Shown here one piece after another: positions 1 to 11,344 of a stretch of DNA of 64,000 bases. A program made the position numbers and the translations under genes. Within the stretch, counting starts at the first letter, position 1. Each line of letters starts with the position of its first letter. Source of the DNA: Desmodus rotundus (Eukaryota > Chordata > Mammalia > Chiroptera > Phyllostomidae). The stretch lies in the NCBI RefSeq assembly GCF_022682495.2, contig NC_071389.1, positions 185,923,556 to 185,987,555 of the forward strand, read 5' to 3'. The notes below the pieces were generated by a model. The model was not told the DNA's origin. It saw only the letters and a list, made by a program, of their open reading frames with translations, and searched no databases.

Positions 1-509
1 TGTTTCCAAAGCTTTCAACTCATTTTTCATAGAAACACCAACCCTCTTTTTACATGGACATTTCATTGGTTTACGTGCTATTTAAATAAAATCACATAAT
101 TACAATAAGTATATATGGCATTACATGGTTTGAGACATAGCACAGTGAACTTGAAAACCATACAACTGAAGTGAAGAGACGAGAAATGGATGGGCCAAAG
201 ATTAGCCAATTTTAGCAATGACTCTCTGTTTTACAGAGAGACTAAAGATTCTTGATTGACTGACTATAAGTTGGTTGACAACATCTGTAAATTATGACCT
301 TGTGGATTGTGATGGGAATGATTCATTTTGGGGGAACTGTGATAGAAGAATCCATTTTCCTAGAGTGCAATAGATGAACCATAGTATTTTCTGGCTGCTG
401 CCTCACAGAGGGCTGGGCCATCAGTCGGCACTCAGAACCTGTGATTATGCCTCATATGAAAAAACGGAACTTTTAATTTACAACCATGTGTAGGTTTTAT
501 AATAATATA
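1..509. other. No gene or clear repeat seen
   Basis: AT-rich sequence with no convincing open frame, splice-flanked exon or repeat consensus that I recognise. It ends at the TA that serves as target site of the mariner relic that follows. Confidence 0.5.
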
Positions 510-1042
510 TTGGTTTGGCCAAAAAGTTTGCTTAGTTTTTTCCATAGGATGGCTCTAGTACTGCTTAGTTGTCTTTAACTTCATTTGAACCAATTTTGTT
601 AGATTGTGTTGTGACAGCTGTCATACCAGCACACATTTTAAAAAACTTATGAAAATTGGTGGATTTTTGTGCAGCCATTTTAATATTGAAATGGAAAAAA
701 ATAAGCAACATTTTTGGTGTATTATACTTTATTATTTCAAGAAAGATAAAAACACAATCAAAATGCAAATAAACGTTTGTGCAGTATGTGGAGAAGGTGC
801 TGTCAAAAGTGGTTTGAGGAGTTTCTTGGTGCTATTGAAATTTTTGCCAAATAATTCTTTGCTGTGGGGCTGTCTTATGCATTGGAAGATGTTCGGCAGC
901 ACCCCGGCCTCTACCCACTAGAAACCAATAGCGGGAGATAGCCGACATGCTGAAAATCTCCAAATCAATAGTTATTGGTGAAAATGAAAAGTGTGTCTTT
1001 TATTTTACAGAAAAAAAAATGGGGACATTTTTGCCAACCCAA
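510..1042 (+). mobile_element. Mariner deletion derivative (non-autonomous)
   Basis: The ends form terminal inverted repeats: the left starts TTGGTTTGGCCAAAAAGT and the right, read in reverse, starts TTGGGTTGGCAAAAATGT. Both are bounded by TA, the usual mariner target duplication. The interior keeps broken pieces of the transposase N-terminal DNA-binding part (a GEGAV-like stretch near 780-830 and an ISKS-type helix near 945-975) followed directly by a terminal part near 985-1020. The catalytic DDD core is missing and there are stops in the frame. At 533 bp it is less than half the usual 1.3 kb. It resembles the mariner family known from ruminants and bats by recall. It cannot code for an active transposase. 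Confidence 0.8.
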
Positions 1043-1116
1043 TACTTAATATAAATATTTATACATAATTCACATATGCAAAAGTTAATCGTATTTTTTA
1101 AAGAAATGTGTGTTTG

Positions 1117-1326
1117 GGGCCCTGGTTGGTGTAGCTTAGTGGATTGAGCGCAGGCCTGTGAATCAAAGGGTCACCGGTTCAATTCCCTGTCTGGGGCACA
1201 TGCCTCGGTGGCAAGCCAGGTCCCCAGTGGGGGAGCACGTGAGAGGCAACCACACACTGGTGTTTCTATCCCTCTCTTTCTCCTTCGCTTTCCCTCTCTC
1301 TAAAAATAAATAAAATCTTTAAAAAA
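1117..1326 (+). mobile_element. Bat tRNA-derived SINE (VES-like)
   Basis: tRNA-like head with an A-box region (TAGCTTAGTGGATTGAG) and B box (GGTTCAATTCC), a conserved middle (GGGGCACATGCC), a CT-rich tail and a short A-rich end. Near-identical flanks (AAAGAAATGTGTG and AAAGAAATGTATG) at about 1100 and 1327 look like the target-site duplication. It is a retroposon, not a functional tRNA gene, because there is no foldable anticodon arm set with a proper acceptor stem. Confidence 0.85.
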
Positions 1327-1374
1327 AAGAAATGTATGGTTTGGAAGATGTTCATGAATAATTAGTTTTTGGAA

Positions 1375-2010
1375 AACCCTTACCTCCTGGCCTCCTCTTA
1401 GTTCTCTAACCTCATCTCTGATCATTTCTTTCTTTTTTTTTTCCCCTAGTTAGAAAGATTGAATAACAAATTGCAGTCCCCACTGTCTCAAGGCTCCTTG
1501 CCTTTGCTTTTGCCATTATCTTTGTTGATATGCTCTTGTCACTTTTGATTGACTGGCACTCTAATATGTCATCCTTCAAAACCTGGCTATAATGCAACCT
1601 TCTTTAGGAAACTTTTCCCAGCACCCCAGTTTGGAAACATTGCCCCTGATTTTTGCTATGATAGCACCCTTTATAGCAGGGGTGTCAAACTCATTTTCAC
1701 CAGGGGCCACATCAACCTCGCAGTTGCCTTCAAAGGGCCGAATGTAATTTTAGGACTGTGTAAATGTAACTACTCCTTAACAGTTAAGTGAGAGCTTGGC
1801 GCTGCTGCCGGGTAGAAACGAGGTGCCGGGCCGGATAAAACAAGGGGGAGGGCCGGATTCGGCCCGTGGGCCTTGTGTTTGCCACCTGTGCTTTATAGAA
1901 TGATATAAAAATTAACTGTGTATATTAAATACTGGGTTATACATCTTTCAAAGGTAAGCACTGTGTCTCATTTACCTTGATCCACAGGACTTAGCAAAGT
2001 GAATGTGTTA
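1375..2010 (+). repeat. L2 relic (+), split by a hAT element
   Basis: Diverged sequence matching my memory of the L2 LINE 3' region (CCTTCAAAACCTGGCT, then AACTTTTCCCAGCACCCC, ending near GTAAGCACTGTGTCTC). The hAT element at 1677-1890 sits inside it, which makes the L2 the older insertion. It is not coding. Confidence 0.55.
1669..1898. mobile_element. hAT-type MITE with perfect 8-bp target duplication
   Basis: The element itself is 1677-1890 (214 bp). Its ends are inverted repeats (CAGGGGTGTCAAAC on the left, CACAGGTGGCAAAC read inward from the right). It is flanked by the exact 8-bp duplication CTTTATAG at 1669-1676 and 1891-1898, which is the hAT signature. It is rich in GGGCCG motifs and carries no transposase frame. 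It would have been mobilised in trans by a hAT transposase. Orientation relative to any autonomous parent is not determined. Confidence 0.88.
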
Positions 2011-2164
2011 GGGATTCAGTGTTTGTTTTCCTGAAGAACAATGTGCTGCTGTTGATGTTTTGCAAAGTTCAAAACCATTCGGGTACAGCATTTTACCCGA
2101 ATGACAGGCTTTTATGACGTTTGGATATAAAGAGCAGAAACTTGGCAGAGAGCTAAAAGAGGTT

Positions 2165-2440
2165 AATGTAAGCAAAACAGAGACAGACTCAAAGATGGAG
2201 AACAGATGACAGCTGGTGGGGGGCAGGTTCAGGGGTGGAGGGCCTGAGCAAAAAGGAAAAAGGACTCATGGACGTGGACAACAGGGTGGTGATTGCTGGG
2301 GGGTGTGTGTGTGTGTGTGTGTGTGTAAGAGGACTCAATGGTAATGGAAAAAATATATAATAAGGGTTATATGTTAAAAAGAAAAAAGAAATAATTTAAA
2401 ATGTTGCAAAAATAATAAAAGAAGTTAATGTAAAAATTGC
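2165..2440 (+). mobile_element. 5'-truncated L1 3' end (bat type)
   Basis: Starts near AACAGAGACAGACTCAAAGA and continues through GACTCATGGACGTGGACAAC to an A-rich end, a pattern I associate with bat L1 3'UTRs. It includes a (GT)12 microsatellite at 2303-2326 that replaces the G-rich part. It is non-coding. Confidence 0.6.
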
Positions 2441-2903
2441 ATTTTTAAATTACTGGAGGGATAACAGATTTGTATCTTGGCTACATACTAGTATTATCAT
2501 GCAGACCTTGAAAACTTTGAGTCTGCTTTAATAGTAGATATATAAGCAGTGGAAGCCTAAATACGTTTATCTAAAGTTGGGCTTCTTAAATTATCCTGGG
2601 CTGATTTTCTGTAATCATAGATTTCCCTCAATTAGCTAAAAAAATTGAAGGTGGGGAAGTTTTCATGTAGTACAAATAGAGTTAACTAATTTTTAGGGTT
2701 TAAAAAAGATGTTTGTTATTATTGAGCTTCATGGTTATAAATTAGATCATTAGGACGACTGTTTTGTTACCTAATATGGTAACAACATTAGCCTAAGATT
2801 CAGATAATTTGGGTTTATTCCCAGTGATGCCTTACTCAAATCAAGATTTGCGGCTTTGAGTAAATTCCCGAACCTCTCTGCGATTCAGCTTCCAAATCTG
2901 CAG

Positions 2904-3111
2904 GCTGGTGTTTCTCAACTGCAGGTGATTTTGCCTCTCCGGGCATATTTGGAAATGTCTGGAGACAATTTTTGATCGTCACGCTTTGGGGGATGTTACT
3001 GGCATTTAGTGGACAGAAGCCAGAGCTACTGCTAAGTATTCTACAGAACAGCTGCCAACAGCAAAGAGTCATCCACCCAGAATCTCTCAATAGAGCCAAG
3101 ACAGAAATCCC
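2904..3111 (+). mobile_element. MER20-like hAT-Charlie element
   Basis: Reads TTTCTCAACTGCAGGTGATT at the left, then the TTTGGAAATGTCTGGAGACA and TACTGGCATTTAGTGG blocks in the order of the MER20 consensus as I remember it. The right terminal repeat is decayed. It is an old non-autonomous DNA transposon; the short frames across it in both directions are chance. Confidence 0.7.
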
Positions 3112-5224
3112 GGGCTACATAACTGATGAGGGGCTTTTCCAATCTAAGTACCACTCATTCTCAAACACAGGCTGATGATGTACTGTTTCTTATTTTAAAT
3201 GACCCAAATAATAAAAAGCCGAGGACATTCAATAACTTCAGTTGTCTAGTAGGTCTGTAAATGATGTCCTAGTAATTTTCAATGAACTAAGTAACATACT
3301 AACATAACTCTGCTCTTTCTCTGATTCAGCATTCTCAAACGTAAGTTAAATATAGTTGTAGAAAACCTTGGCTAGATGAAGATGTTAAGTTTTTCAGCTG
3401 TGTGACGGTTTCCCATTCTATCAGAGAGGTAATAGTAGTACTTCAGGGTGAAACCTGTGTAGTGTTAGAGAGCTTAAATACTATAATTTAGTTGCAAACT
3501 GTATTTCAGCAAATAGCAACTTTCAAAGGTGGGTATTCATCTCTATGATTTGAAGTAAGATTCATCAGTGGTATTAAAATGATATTTTAGAAAACTGAAT
3601 TTCATGGCTTAGGATCAGTTAAGAAGGAGCATCAATGCTAGTAAAATCCAAAGTTATTTTGGAGCAAGTGTATAAATTCCTGGTATTGATTAATGGTTAT
3701 GGCCTATCTGCTTCATATTTTTATGAAATAAAGGTTGATGGAAAGAATCTGAAACTAGATTTCAAAAGCAGCAGCACAATTGCCAACCACGTTTTGCTAA
3801 GTTTAAGATACATGTTTCATTGGTTGTCTAAAGTGTTTTCTAAAGACTGCTCCTCTTCTTGCTTCAGGCTCGCTCTCTGAAGGCAGCCCTGGCATGCTTT
3901 CTGCTTGTCGCTCCGACCTTTGAATCCCTCCCTCGTGCCCTCCCTCCATGACCCTACCTCCTGCCCCTCCACTCTTTTCCTTCCAGCTTGGCTTGGCATT
4001 TACAACTGTTGTGGTTGTGTAGCTACATTTTATTTAGCAATTTTAGATGTTTAGAATTGAGGGGGAACTGTCCCACCTAACCTCAGCCTGTACGCTGGAA
4101 CCCATTCATTCCTCAATCTATTAATCTATTAAAACCTCACTCCTTAATTTTACTGACAAAACCCCCCCAAAAAACCTCTTTCAAAAGGCTAATTGATGGG
4201 TCGCCTGGTTTTCTTTCAACCCCAGCGAGAAAATCAGTTTCTCAAAATAAATTTCCCTTTTCTTTATGTAGCATGAGAATTGACAGAGCAAAGATGGGAT
4301 GATTACAAAACAATTTTTCCCCTCTGTGTTGAAATACATTTGTGGCATTTCTGTCTCAAGGAAAATCAAACACTTGGCTCAAAACTGAGAGAAATGGAAG
4401 TTAGCACGCTTATCTGTAACTCCTTGTGATAAGAGGAATCGGGTGTTGTAGGGCTGTTAGTAGTATTGGTGCAGTTCTTTCTCTGCTGCTATGTCAATTA
4501 CTCCCCCCACCCCCCGGCCAATAGAACTGGTGTATATGCAAAATTTAAGCCAGCAGTTGAGATTCTGGACTATCTCCACCATCAGGTTTTATTCCAAAGT
4601 ATTTCCCGAGGGCCTTTCATCCCTGGTTGGCAATGCAGAGTTGCATTCTGAATCAATTTTTTCATGTGCTGATGAGGAAAATGATAAAGGAATGGATGTT
4701 TTGTTGTCCTGACCCTGATTGTGCTGGTTGATATTTTCCTTAACGATGCAAGGTCCAGTTCTCTGCATTGTGTTCAGCTGGGCATCATTTCTCATATTTT
4801 ATTTTTTATTGGTCAGCACTAATGAATAGCCTTGGAACTGATTTACTTAGCATTCTCTAACTATGCCATAGCCAGCACACTTTTGAATAAATGTGCTTAT
4901 GGTTGTTAGAACTGAAGGGACAGTCTTGTGTTTCTGATTGGCTCCCAAATCCCTCTATTGATGCCCTGAAGGTAATTGTCAACTGTTCTATTTATGGAAA
5001 TGGTTTATGCAGTGTACTCGTGTCTAGTAAGCTGCCATATGGTACCTTAATATGCCATCAAATGGGTAATGAAAGCTTAGGAGCAAATTTCCAAGAACTA
5101 ATAAAACAAATGCAGTGTGTAGAATGAGTTTCACATAGGACAGTAGACGTCAGTGGTGGGATCACTGAGAAGGGCCTTGCCTTGCCCTCGGCTTTTTGGG
5201 AGACAGAAATTTTTAAACAGGTAT
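3112..5224. other. No gene recognised
   Basis: Mostly AT-rich, apparently unique sequence. There are small open frames below 90 codons on both strands with no domain I recognise. A C-rich run lies at 4502-4517 (CCCCCCACCCCCCGG). No tRNA, exon or clear repeat could be supported. Confidence 0.4.
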
Positions 5225-6480
5225 GCCCAGCATAGTGCTCTTTTTTTTTAAATTATAAAATCAACGTATGTTGATTATTAAAAAATCAGTATGGCATGGA
5301 AGAATAAAGAGGAAGTGACTCAGTTTTTCTCCTTGCTACCCTAACACCACCCTTGGGGAATATGTGTTCAGATAATCATAGAGACAGAAAAAGGAATAGA
5401 GATGGAGCCAGAGTAACATACATGGAATTTCAGAATGTATAAATGGATCATAATATATGTAGTTCTCCAACTCATTTTTTTCAGTTAAGTTTGGCTTGGA
5501 GAATTGCAGCCACAGGGTATGTAGGTCCATCTCATTATAAACAGCAGTGTAGTAGTCCACATCATACGTGCAACACGCCGTAATTTAGGTCAGTCTTCCA
5601 CTATTGACAAATGTGAAGTTATTGCCAAATTTTTACTGTTGTAAATAGCAACTTATGGACATCCTTGCATGTACGAGGTCTGTCTGGAGAAAGTCCAGCC
5701 ATTGTTAATATCATGAGAACAGTTGGCATGACATCGATGTAACCTGGCAGCCAAGGAGAGTGGACTGGAAGGTGCATTATGAACAATGAACTCTTCACTG
5801 TACTAGTCAGTGGGGGTGGTAGACACCATTGAGTGAGCATGTGTCCTGTGTGGTCATCACATTCAAAATGACTGAGAGAGTAGAGCAACAGATCCGCATC
5901 AGATTTTGTGTTAAGCTTGAACATCCTCCATGGAAACTATTCAGATCATTCAGAAGGCTGCATCTATGGCAACTGGTGATTGGCAGCTTCGTCATGCCAG
6001 CGTGCCCACTCATGCATCACGTCTCATGCAGAGTTTTTTTGGTGAAATATCAAATCACCAAGGTGACTCAGCCCTCCCTACAACCCAGATTTGGCACCCA
6101 GCGACTTTTGGCTTTCCCCCAAACTAAAACCACCTTTGAAAGGGAAGAGATTTCATACTGTCAAAGAGATTCAGGAAAATACAGTGGTGCCGCTGATGGA
6201 GACTGGGAGAACTGTGAGGTTACAAGGTGCCTACTTTGAAGGGGACTGAGGCATTGCTATCCTGTGTACAGTGGTTCTTGTATCTTGTATCTTCTTCAAT
6301 AAATGTCTCTATTTTTCATATTACATGGCTGAATATTTTCTGGACAGACCTCATATATCTTGGGTACATAAGCTGATATTTATCTAGGATTAATAACTAG
6401 AAATAGAATTGATCACTCAATAGTTACACATATTTTGAATTCTGATGGATATTCTCAAATTGCTTTTCCTTAAAGACCCT
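5225..6480 (-). repeat. Old L1M-type 3' relic split by a mariner
   Basis: The left half (about 5225-5671) and right half (about 6356-6480) read as one diverged antisense L1M-like 3' region (for example CTTATGGACATCCTTGCATG on the left and AGAAATAGAATTGATCA on the right). The mariner at 5674-6353 interrupts it at a TA. The relic is therefore older than the mariner. Confidence 0.5.
5674..6353 (+). mobile_element. Mariner deletion derivative, copy 1
   Basis: Inverted termini (GAGGTCTGTCTGGAGAAAGT on the left; read inward from the right, GAGGTCTGTCCAGAAAATAT) sit between TA dinucleotides at 5672-5673 and 6354-6355. The interior encodes, with frame breaks, the mariner helix-turn-helix start (TERVEQQIRIRFCVKLEH, about 5870-5925), joined straight to the late catalytic region (GDWQLRHASVPTHASRLMQ and a PTTQIWHPATFGF-type motif, about 5970-6120). 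About half of the transposase is missing between them. The same junction occurs in the copy at 31426-32089. The 680-bp length and the breaks mean it is non-autonomous. Confidence 0.85.
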
Positions 6481-6779
6481 ATTTTAATTGACATGTTCGA
6501 CAGCACTAAATGAGAGTGCTTATTTCCCCCGCGCCCCACCACCCTACTCAGTACCCAGTGCTTTTCTCGATGGGAAATGTTTGGGGGTTCTTGAGACTTA
6601 TTTTCAGTGTGAGTGGGAAGATAAAAAATTGAAAAACAATGTCAACATAAAATTAAACTAAGGATTCTTGAGCTTATTTTTCATAATTGAGAGCTTTTGA
6701 GGCTCTGTAGGAGATGGGAGTTTCAAAGCAGAGATGCCCAGTGTATCATGGATGTCCATGATATGACCGGCATATTATT

Positions 6780-6945
6780 CTGTGCAAAGAACACTGGATT
6801 AGAAGCAGAAATATATGGTTTTGGATTTGACTGCTCTGTAAATTAGTCGCATCACTTGCTCCTACAAGTCTCAAATTCCTCAATTTGAAAAGAACGACTC
6901 TGTTCTACAGAGTAAGGGCCTAATAAATGCCTGTTGAATGAGTAA
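6780..6945 (+). repeat. MIR relic (+)
   Basis: Diverged tRNA-SINE of the MIR family, recognised from the CTCAAATTCCTCAATTTG block followed by GGGCCTAATAAATGCCTGTT near its end. Confidence 0.5.
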
Positions 6946-7849
6946 AAGAATGACAGAAGCTTTTAAAAATTCCTTTTCAAGATTAGGAAATTTCACTAGG
7001 CATAAAAATAAAAAGACAGCAGCACAGATTTCAAAAATTCCAGCTAAACATTTTCTATTTAGTTTGAATTCATTTTGTAGATTTACAGATTTCCTAAAAA
7101 ACTACATTTTTCTCAGATGGGCACAAACATGACTTCTGGTCTCAGAGTATGATTCCACACTTAACTGGTTTGGAGAGTTTTCTATTCCACATGGATGTGA
7201 CTCTGGATGATGCCAGTTCAACAGAGATGGGGATGAATTCGTTGTCCAAAACATTCAAATATGAGATGCATAAAGCAACACTGGCAGCCAGTGGGAAGGA
7301 TCTTATCAGTGAATTAGACAAAACTCTGAGTGTTTACTTTAAGAGGAAACAGCTTCACAAACCAGAAAACTAAGTTGTCATAGAAACCCCCATGCCAGAT
7401 CCTCTGTTTTAATTCTAGTATTGACATTAAAGGAAGTGTAATATGGCTGTTAAACTCAGGGATTCTGGTTTTCTTTTTAACTTGCTTAAGTGATGTCCAT
7501 TTTCAAAAAGACTTTTAAATTCTAGATGGGAGTACAGTATTTTTGTATAAATTATCAATATACTCATGTTGGAAAGCTGTACAGAATCAAGTTTATGTGT
7601 TATAAAATGGTGAGCTTTCTCATGTTTATTTCTCTTAATAAAGGATCTTTTTACCTCTAATCAAAATAACTGGTACCAATTAGTGACATTGAAAAATATG
7701 TCACGACTGTATACATTTTCATATACAGAATACTAAATCCCTTATTTAAGGAATCAGGTGGTAACTGCTGTTGATTTAGGAATGAAAATAATTAGTATTC
7801 CAATCTACTGAATAGTCAACCATTTAGGAAAACTGACTGGGGCTGAATC
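6946..7849. other. No gene recognised
   Basis: AT-rich sequence. One 74-codon frame at 7149-7373 has no motif I recognise, and no splice context supports it as an exon. Confidence 0.4.
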
Positions 7850-8052
7850 ACTTGATTATCTGGAGAGCTAGTATTTGAGGGCCTGCTATAGGCCTGGCTA
7901 AGCTAGACCGTCTATGTACATGATCTCATTTAATTTCCCAGCTACTCTGAAACATGGCTTTTAATTTCTTGATGTATAACCTGAGGGGATGTTATGATGT
8001 ACCCAAGGTCATACACAGATAAATAGGCTGAGCTGGAATTTAAAGCCGTTGA
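7850..8052 (-). repeat. MIR relic (-)
   Basis: Reads as the reverse of MIR: GTACATGATCTCATTTAATT, then ACCTGAGGGGATG, then CCCAAGGTCATACACAGATA. Confidence 0.6.
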
Positions 8053-9227
8053 ACTTCTACATACAAACTAGTTACAAATATCTAAGCAGCAGAGTGGACA
8101 TTGTATGATAAATAAGACATAGCTGAGGTAGGGTAGAGGCTCTGTAATAATAAGTACTGGGAGAATGTGAAGTACCATACTGGACCATGTTAGACATTGG
8201 ACTAGACTTCAGCAGCCTTTCAGCCTGGTGAGAAAATTCAAAACATTTAATCACAGGCTTGAACATATTCCCATATAATTCACACTAATGCCATTTTGAG
8301 AAATGATCCAAAATATGCCTGCACATCTTCTTAGCGTTTCAAAAGGGAGGATGTGTTCCTGGGTGTTGATTATGCACAGCCTGTAACTGGACATTTTTAC
8401 TTGTTTCCCCAGAACATCAATGTGTTATTGTTTATAGTGTTAGTTATTGTTAAACACAAAGTTTACATTGTATAAAATTTCTTTCTCATGGGCCCTGTTA
8501 CTAAAATCAACTGCATCACTGAGGAATTTGGGCCAGTCAAATCATTAGACAGAGAAATGTAATCATCCGTAACTTAACCAGCCTCTGATGGTGGGCAAGA
8601 TAGTTGCACCATCCTCAGCTCCACTGTGGTCCATGTGATATTTTATGAGTGTAGTTTAGTTGAAAAGGAGTAATGTTTACAAGCAAATGACAACATGGAG
8701 TAAAATTTTAAATTGAAATATGAAAATTATTGAAGAGGGAAGCACTGGAAAAATGTATAAGCAGATTTCCTGTAATTAGTGTTTAAAGGCAAAAAACCAA
8801 ATATGTCTATAGATGCAGCTGAGAATAAGTTAATATTTGGAAAATAGTGGTTGGGCACAGAAAGATTCACAGAGCTCCTCCATTCAGCATAATGATTGGA
8901 CAGATGCAGCTAATAAAATAGTTACAGAAAATCAGTGATATCTGTTAACATTGATGCACTGAGTTTCATCAATCTCGTGTATGCACTATGACTTTCTCTT
9001 TTTTGTATTCGGCCCTTACCACTTTGCCAGGCGCTGTCCATGGTGCTGAACCAGTGTTTACTGGAGGAAGCTGAAGGAACGTTTTCCTCCTCCCAACAGC
9101 AGTGCCCGGTTTCTTTACCCTAACTGTGTTTGGATTGCAAATGCAATGTATAAATCTCTTAGTAATATTTTTGTCATTTTCATTTCTAATATGGGATCTC
9201 AACAGAGGTCCCAACCTTAACATGGTT
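8053..9227. other. Apparently unique AT-rich DNA
   Basis: No repeat or gene recognised. The stretch 8280-8960 has little repeat decay pattern and several AT-rich homeodomain-like motifs (TAATTAG, TTTATAG, GTAATC). It could be conserved non-coding DNA, but this cannot be shown from one sequence. Confidence 0.35.
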
Positions 9228-9240
9228 AAACTGAGTTTCT

Positions 9241-9480
9241 TCCCTGGCTGGTGTAGCTCAGTGGTTGAGTGCTGGCCTGTGAATCAAAAGGTTGCAGGTT
9301 CGATTCCCAGTCTAGAGCACATGCCTGGGTTGCATGCCAGGTCTCCATTGGGGGTGTGTGAGAGGCAACCACGCATTAATGTTTCTCTCCCTCTCTTTCT
9401 CCCCCATTTCCCTCTCTGAAAAATAAACAAATAAATTTTTTAAATCTTGAAAAAAATAAATGTCTCTATAATTTTTTTTT
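9241..9480 (+). mobile_element. Bat tRNA-derived SINE (VES-like)
   Basis: Well-preserved head (CCTGGCTGGTGTAGCTCAGT), B box (GGTTCGATTCC) and CT-rich tail. It is flanked by a near-perfect duplication: AAACTGAGTTTCT at 9228-9240 and AAATTGAGTTTCT at 9481-9493. Confidence 0.9.
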
Positions 9481-9544
9481 AAATTGAGTTTCTGACTGAA
9501 TTCCTCCTTCAGTTTTTCCCATCTCACTTTTAAGACAACTCTCT

Positions 9545-9890
9545 ATTACTCGAGCTAAAACTTTGGTATTATCCTTTATTCCACTGTCTTTCTTACATCC
9601 CTCATCTATCTGTTCTACCTTCAAAATACATTCAGAATCTAACCAGTTTTCACCACCCCACTGGGATCGTTCAAGCCACCATCTCTTACTGTTATAGGCT
9701 TCTCACTGGCCTTTCTGCTTACATCCTGCTCCTCTTATTCCTACTTTTGAAGTTTGTTCTCAATACAGTAGCCAGAGTAATCTTGTAAAAGGTTAAGTCA
9801 GATCATATCACTCCTTTGCTGAATATCCCATGACGACTTCCTGCTTCAGAGTAAAGCCAAAGTGCTTATAATGGCCCTTACATGACATAG
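9545..9890 (+). repeat. L2 relic (+)
   Basis: Matches the L2 block that includes AAGCCACCATCTCTTACTGT, GCCAGAGTAATCTTGTAAAA and GTCAGATCATATCACTCCTT. It is diverged and non-coding. Confidence 0.65.
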
Positions 9891-10599
9891 CTTTCTTTTT
9901 AAAAGATCATTGGATATCTTTTTCGCAAGTCTAATGTCTATAATACGGTTTTGTTGTCTGCAATCTCTGTATGGTAAGTTCTCAAATAACCTCATTTCCT
10001 TCAATGTTGTTTCATTATAATGTTGATGAAAAAAAATTGATTCCTGACTGGGCTTACTGTCTGTATGGAGGTTGTATGCTCGCTTCATGTATGTATGGGT
10101 TTTCTATCATGTCCCAAAGATGTGCATAATAGGACAATGGCATGTCTGGTTTGTTCTAGTGTGATTGTGTGTGGGGATTGCGATGGAAGGGCATCCTGTC
10201 CAGTGTGGGTCCTGCCTTGCACCCTGAGCTGCTGAGATAGGCTCTGCCCACACAAGACTCTAAACTGGAATAAGCAGGTTGGAAAGTCATTATCTTACTT
10301 GTTTGTACAACTCTTTCGTAGGTGTATATATAGCTCACATTTATTTTACTCTTTAGTCTTAGAAGTGTTTTGGGTCTATATTTGGAAGCTTGATGTGTTG
10401 CTTTTTGACCAGAAATATGTTGTTGGAACTTAACTCTTCTTTACATCATTTAGCCTATGGTGAAATTGGTTTTGTTATACATTGTTTTGCTTCCAGTTGT
10501 AGTTTCCAAGAACCTATCCTTGACATTGAAGACTTGTTGTACTATGTATCAGGACCCTAGGACTAGTTACCTACTGTAAGTATGTATCCTTAAACAACA
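9891..10599. other. No gene recognised
   Basis: No repeat or coding signal I can name. It borders the older antisense L1 on its right. Confidence 0.35.
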
Positions 10600-11340
10600 T
10601 CTCTCCAACTCCCCCAACTTCAGGCCCTGGGAAACACCACTGTAGTCTGTGCTTTCATGATTTCAGTTTTCTTAGGTTCTGCGTGTGAGATACCACGCAG
10701 CGTTTGTCTCATCTCACTCAATGTCCTCAAGGTCCATCCATGTGTTTGCAATGGGAATTCTTTTCTTTTTTCTCATGGTTATTGTGAATATTGCTGCAAT
10801 ATGTCTCTTTTGTAAAATGGTTTTATTTTGTTTTGGATATATACTCAGCAGTGGGATTGCTGGACTGTATGGTAGTCTTATTAATCTTTTGATGGACCTC
10901 CGCACTGTTCTCCATGGTGACTGAACAAATTTACAATCCCACAAGCAGTGCATAACAGTTCTTTTTTCTCCACATCTTTACCAACTCTTAAGAGGTAATA
11001 ACTAATAGTGGTTTTGATTTGAATTTTCCTGATGATTAGTGATGTTGAGAACCTTTTCATGTCAATTCAGTTCCTCTGCCAATTTTTATATTGGATTGTT
11101 TGGGGATATTTTTGGTTATTGAGTTGTCTAAGTTTTTAAAAAATTTTGGATATTAACCCCTTATCTGATATATGCTTGGCAAAATTTTTCTCCCATTCTG
11201 TACATTGCCTTTTCATTTTGTCGATTGCTCCTTTTGCTGAGCAGAAGCTTTTAGGTTTGATCAGCCCCATTTGTTGAATCTTTTTTCATTTGTTGTTTGT
11301 GCTTTTGGTGTTATATTGATATAGATTTCTAGCCTGTGTC
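10600..11340 (-). mobile_element. 5'-truncated older L1 (antisense)
   Basis: Read on the minus strand it runs through the end of ORF2 and into the 3' region. Plus-strand landmarks are TCCATCCATGTGTTTGCAAT, GGGATTGCTGGACTGTATGG, CAATCCCACAAGCAGTGCAT and AGCAGAAGCTTTTAGGTTTG. Several stops and indels break the frame. It is clearly older and more diverged than the intact L1 in this window. Confidence 0.85.
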
Positions 11341-11344
11341 TTGA

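Noticed and set aside
9241..9320. tRNA gene candidate from A and B boxes
   Set aside because: It is the head of a SINE with tail and target duplication, like the others in the window.
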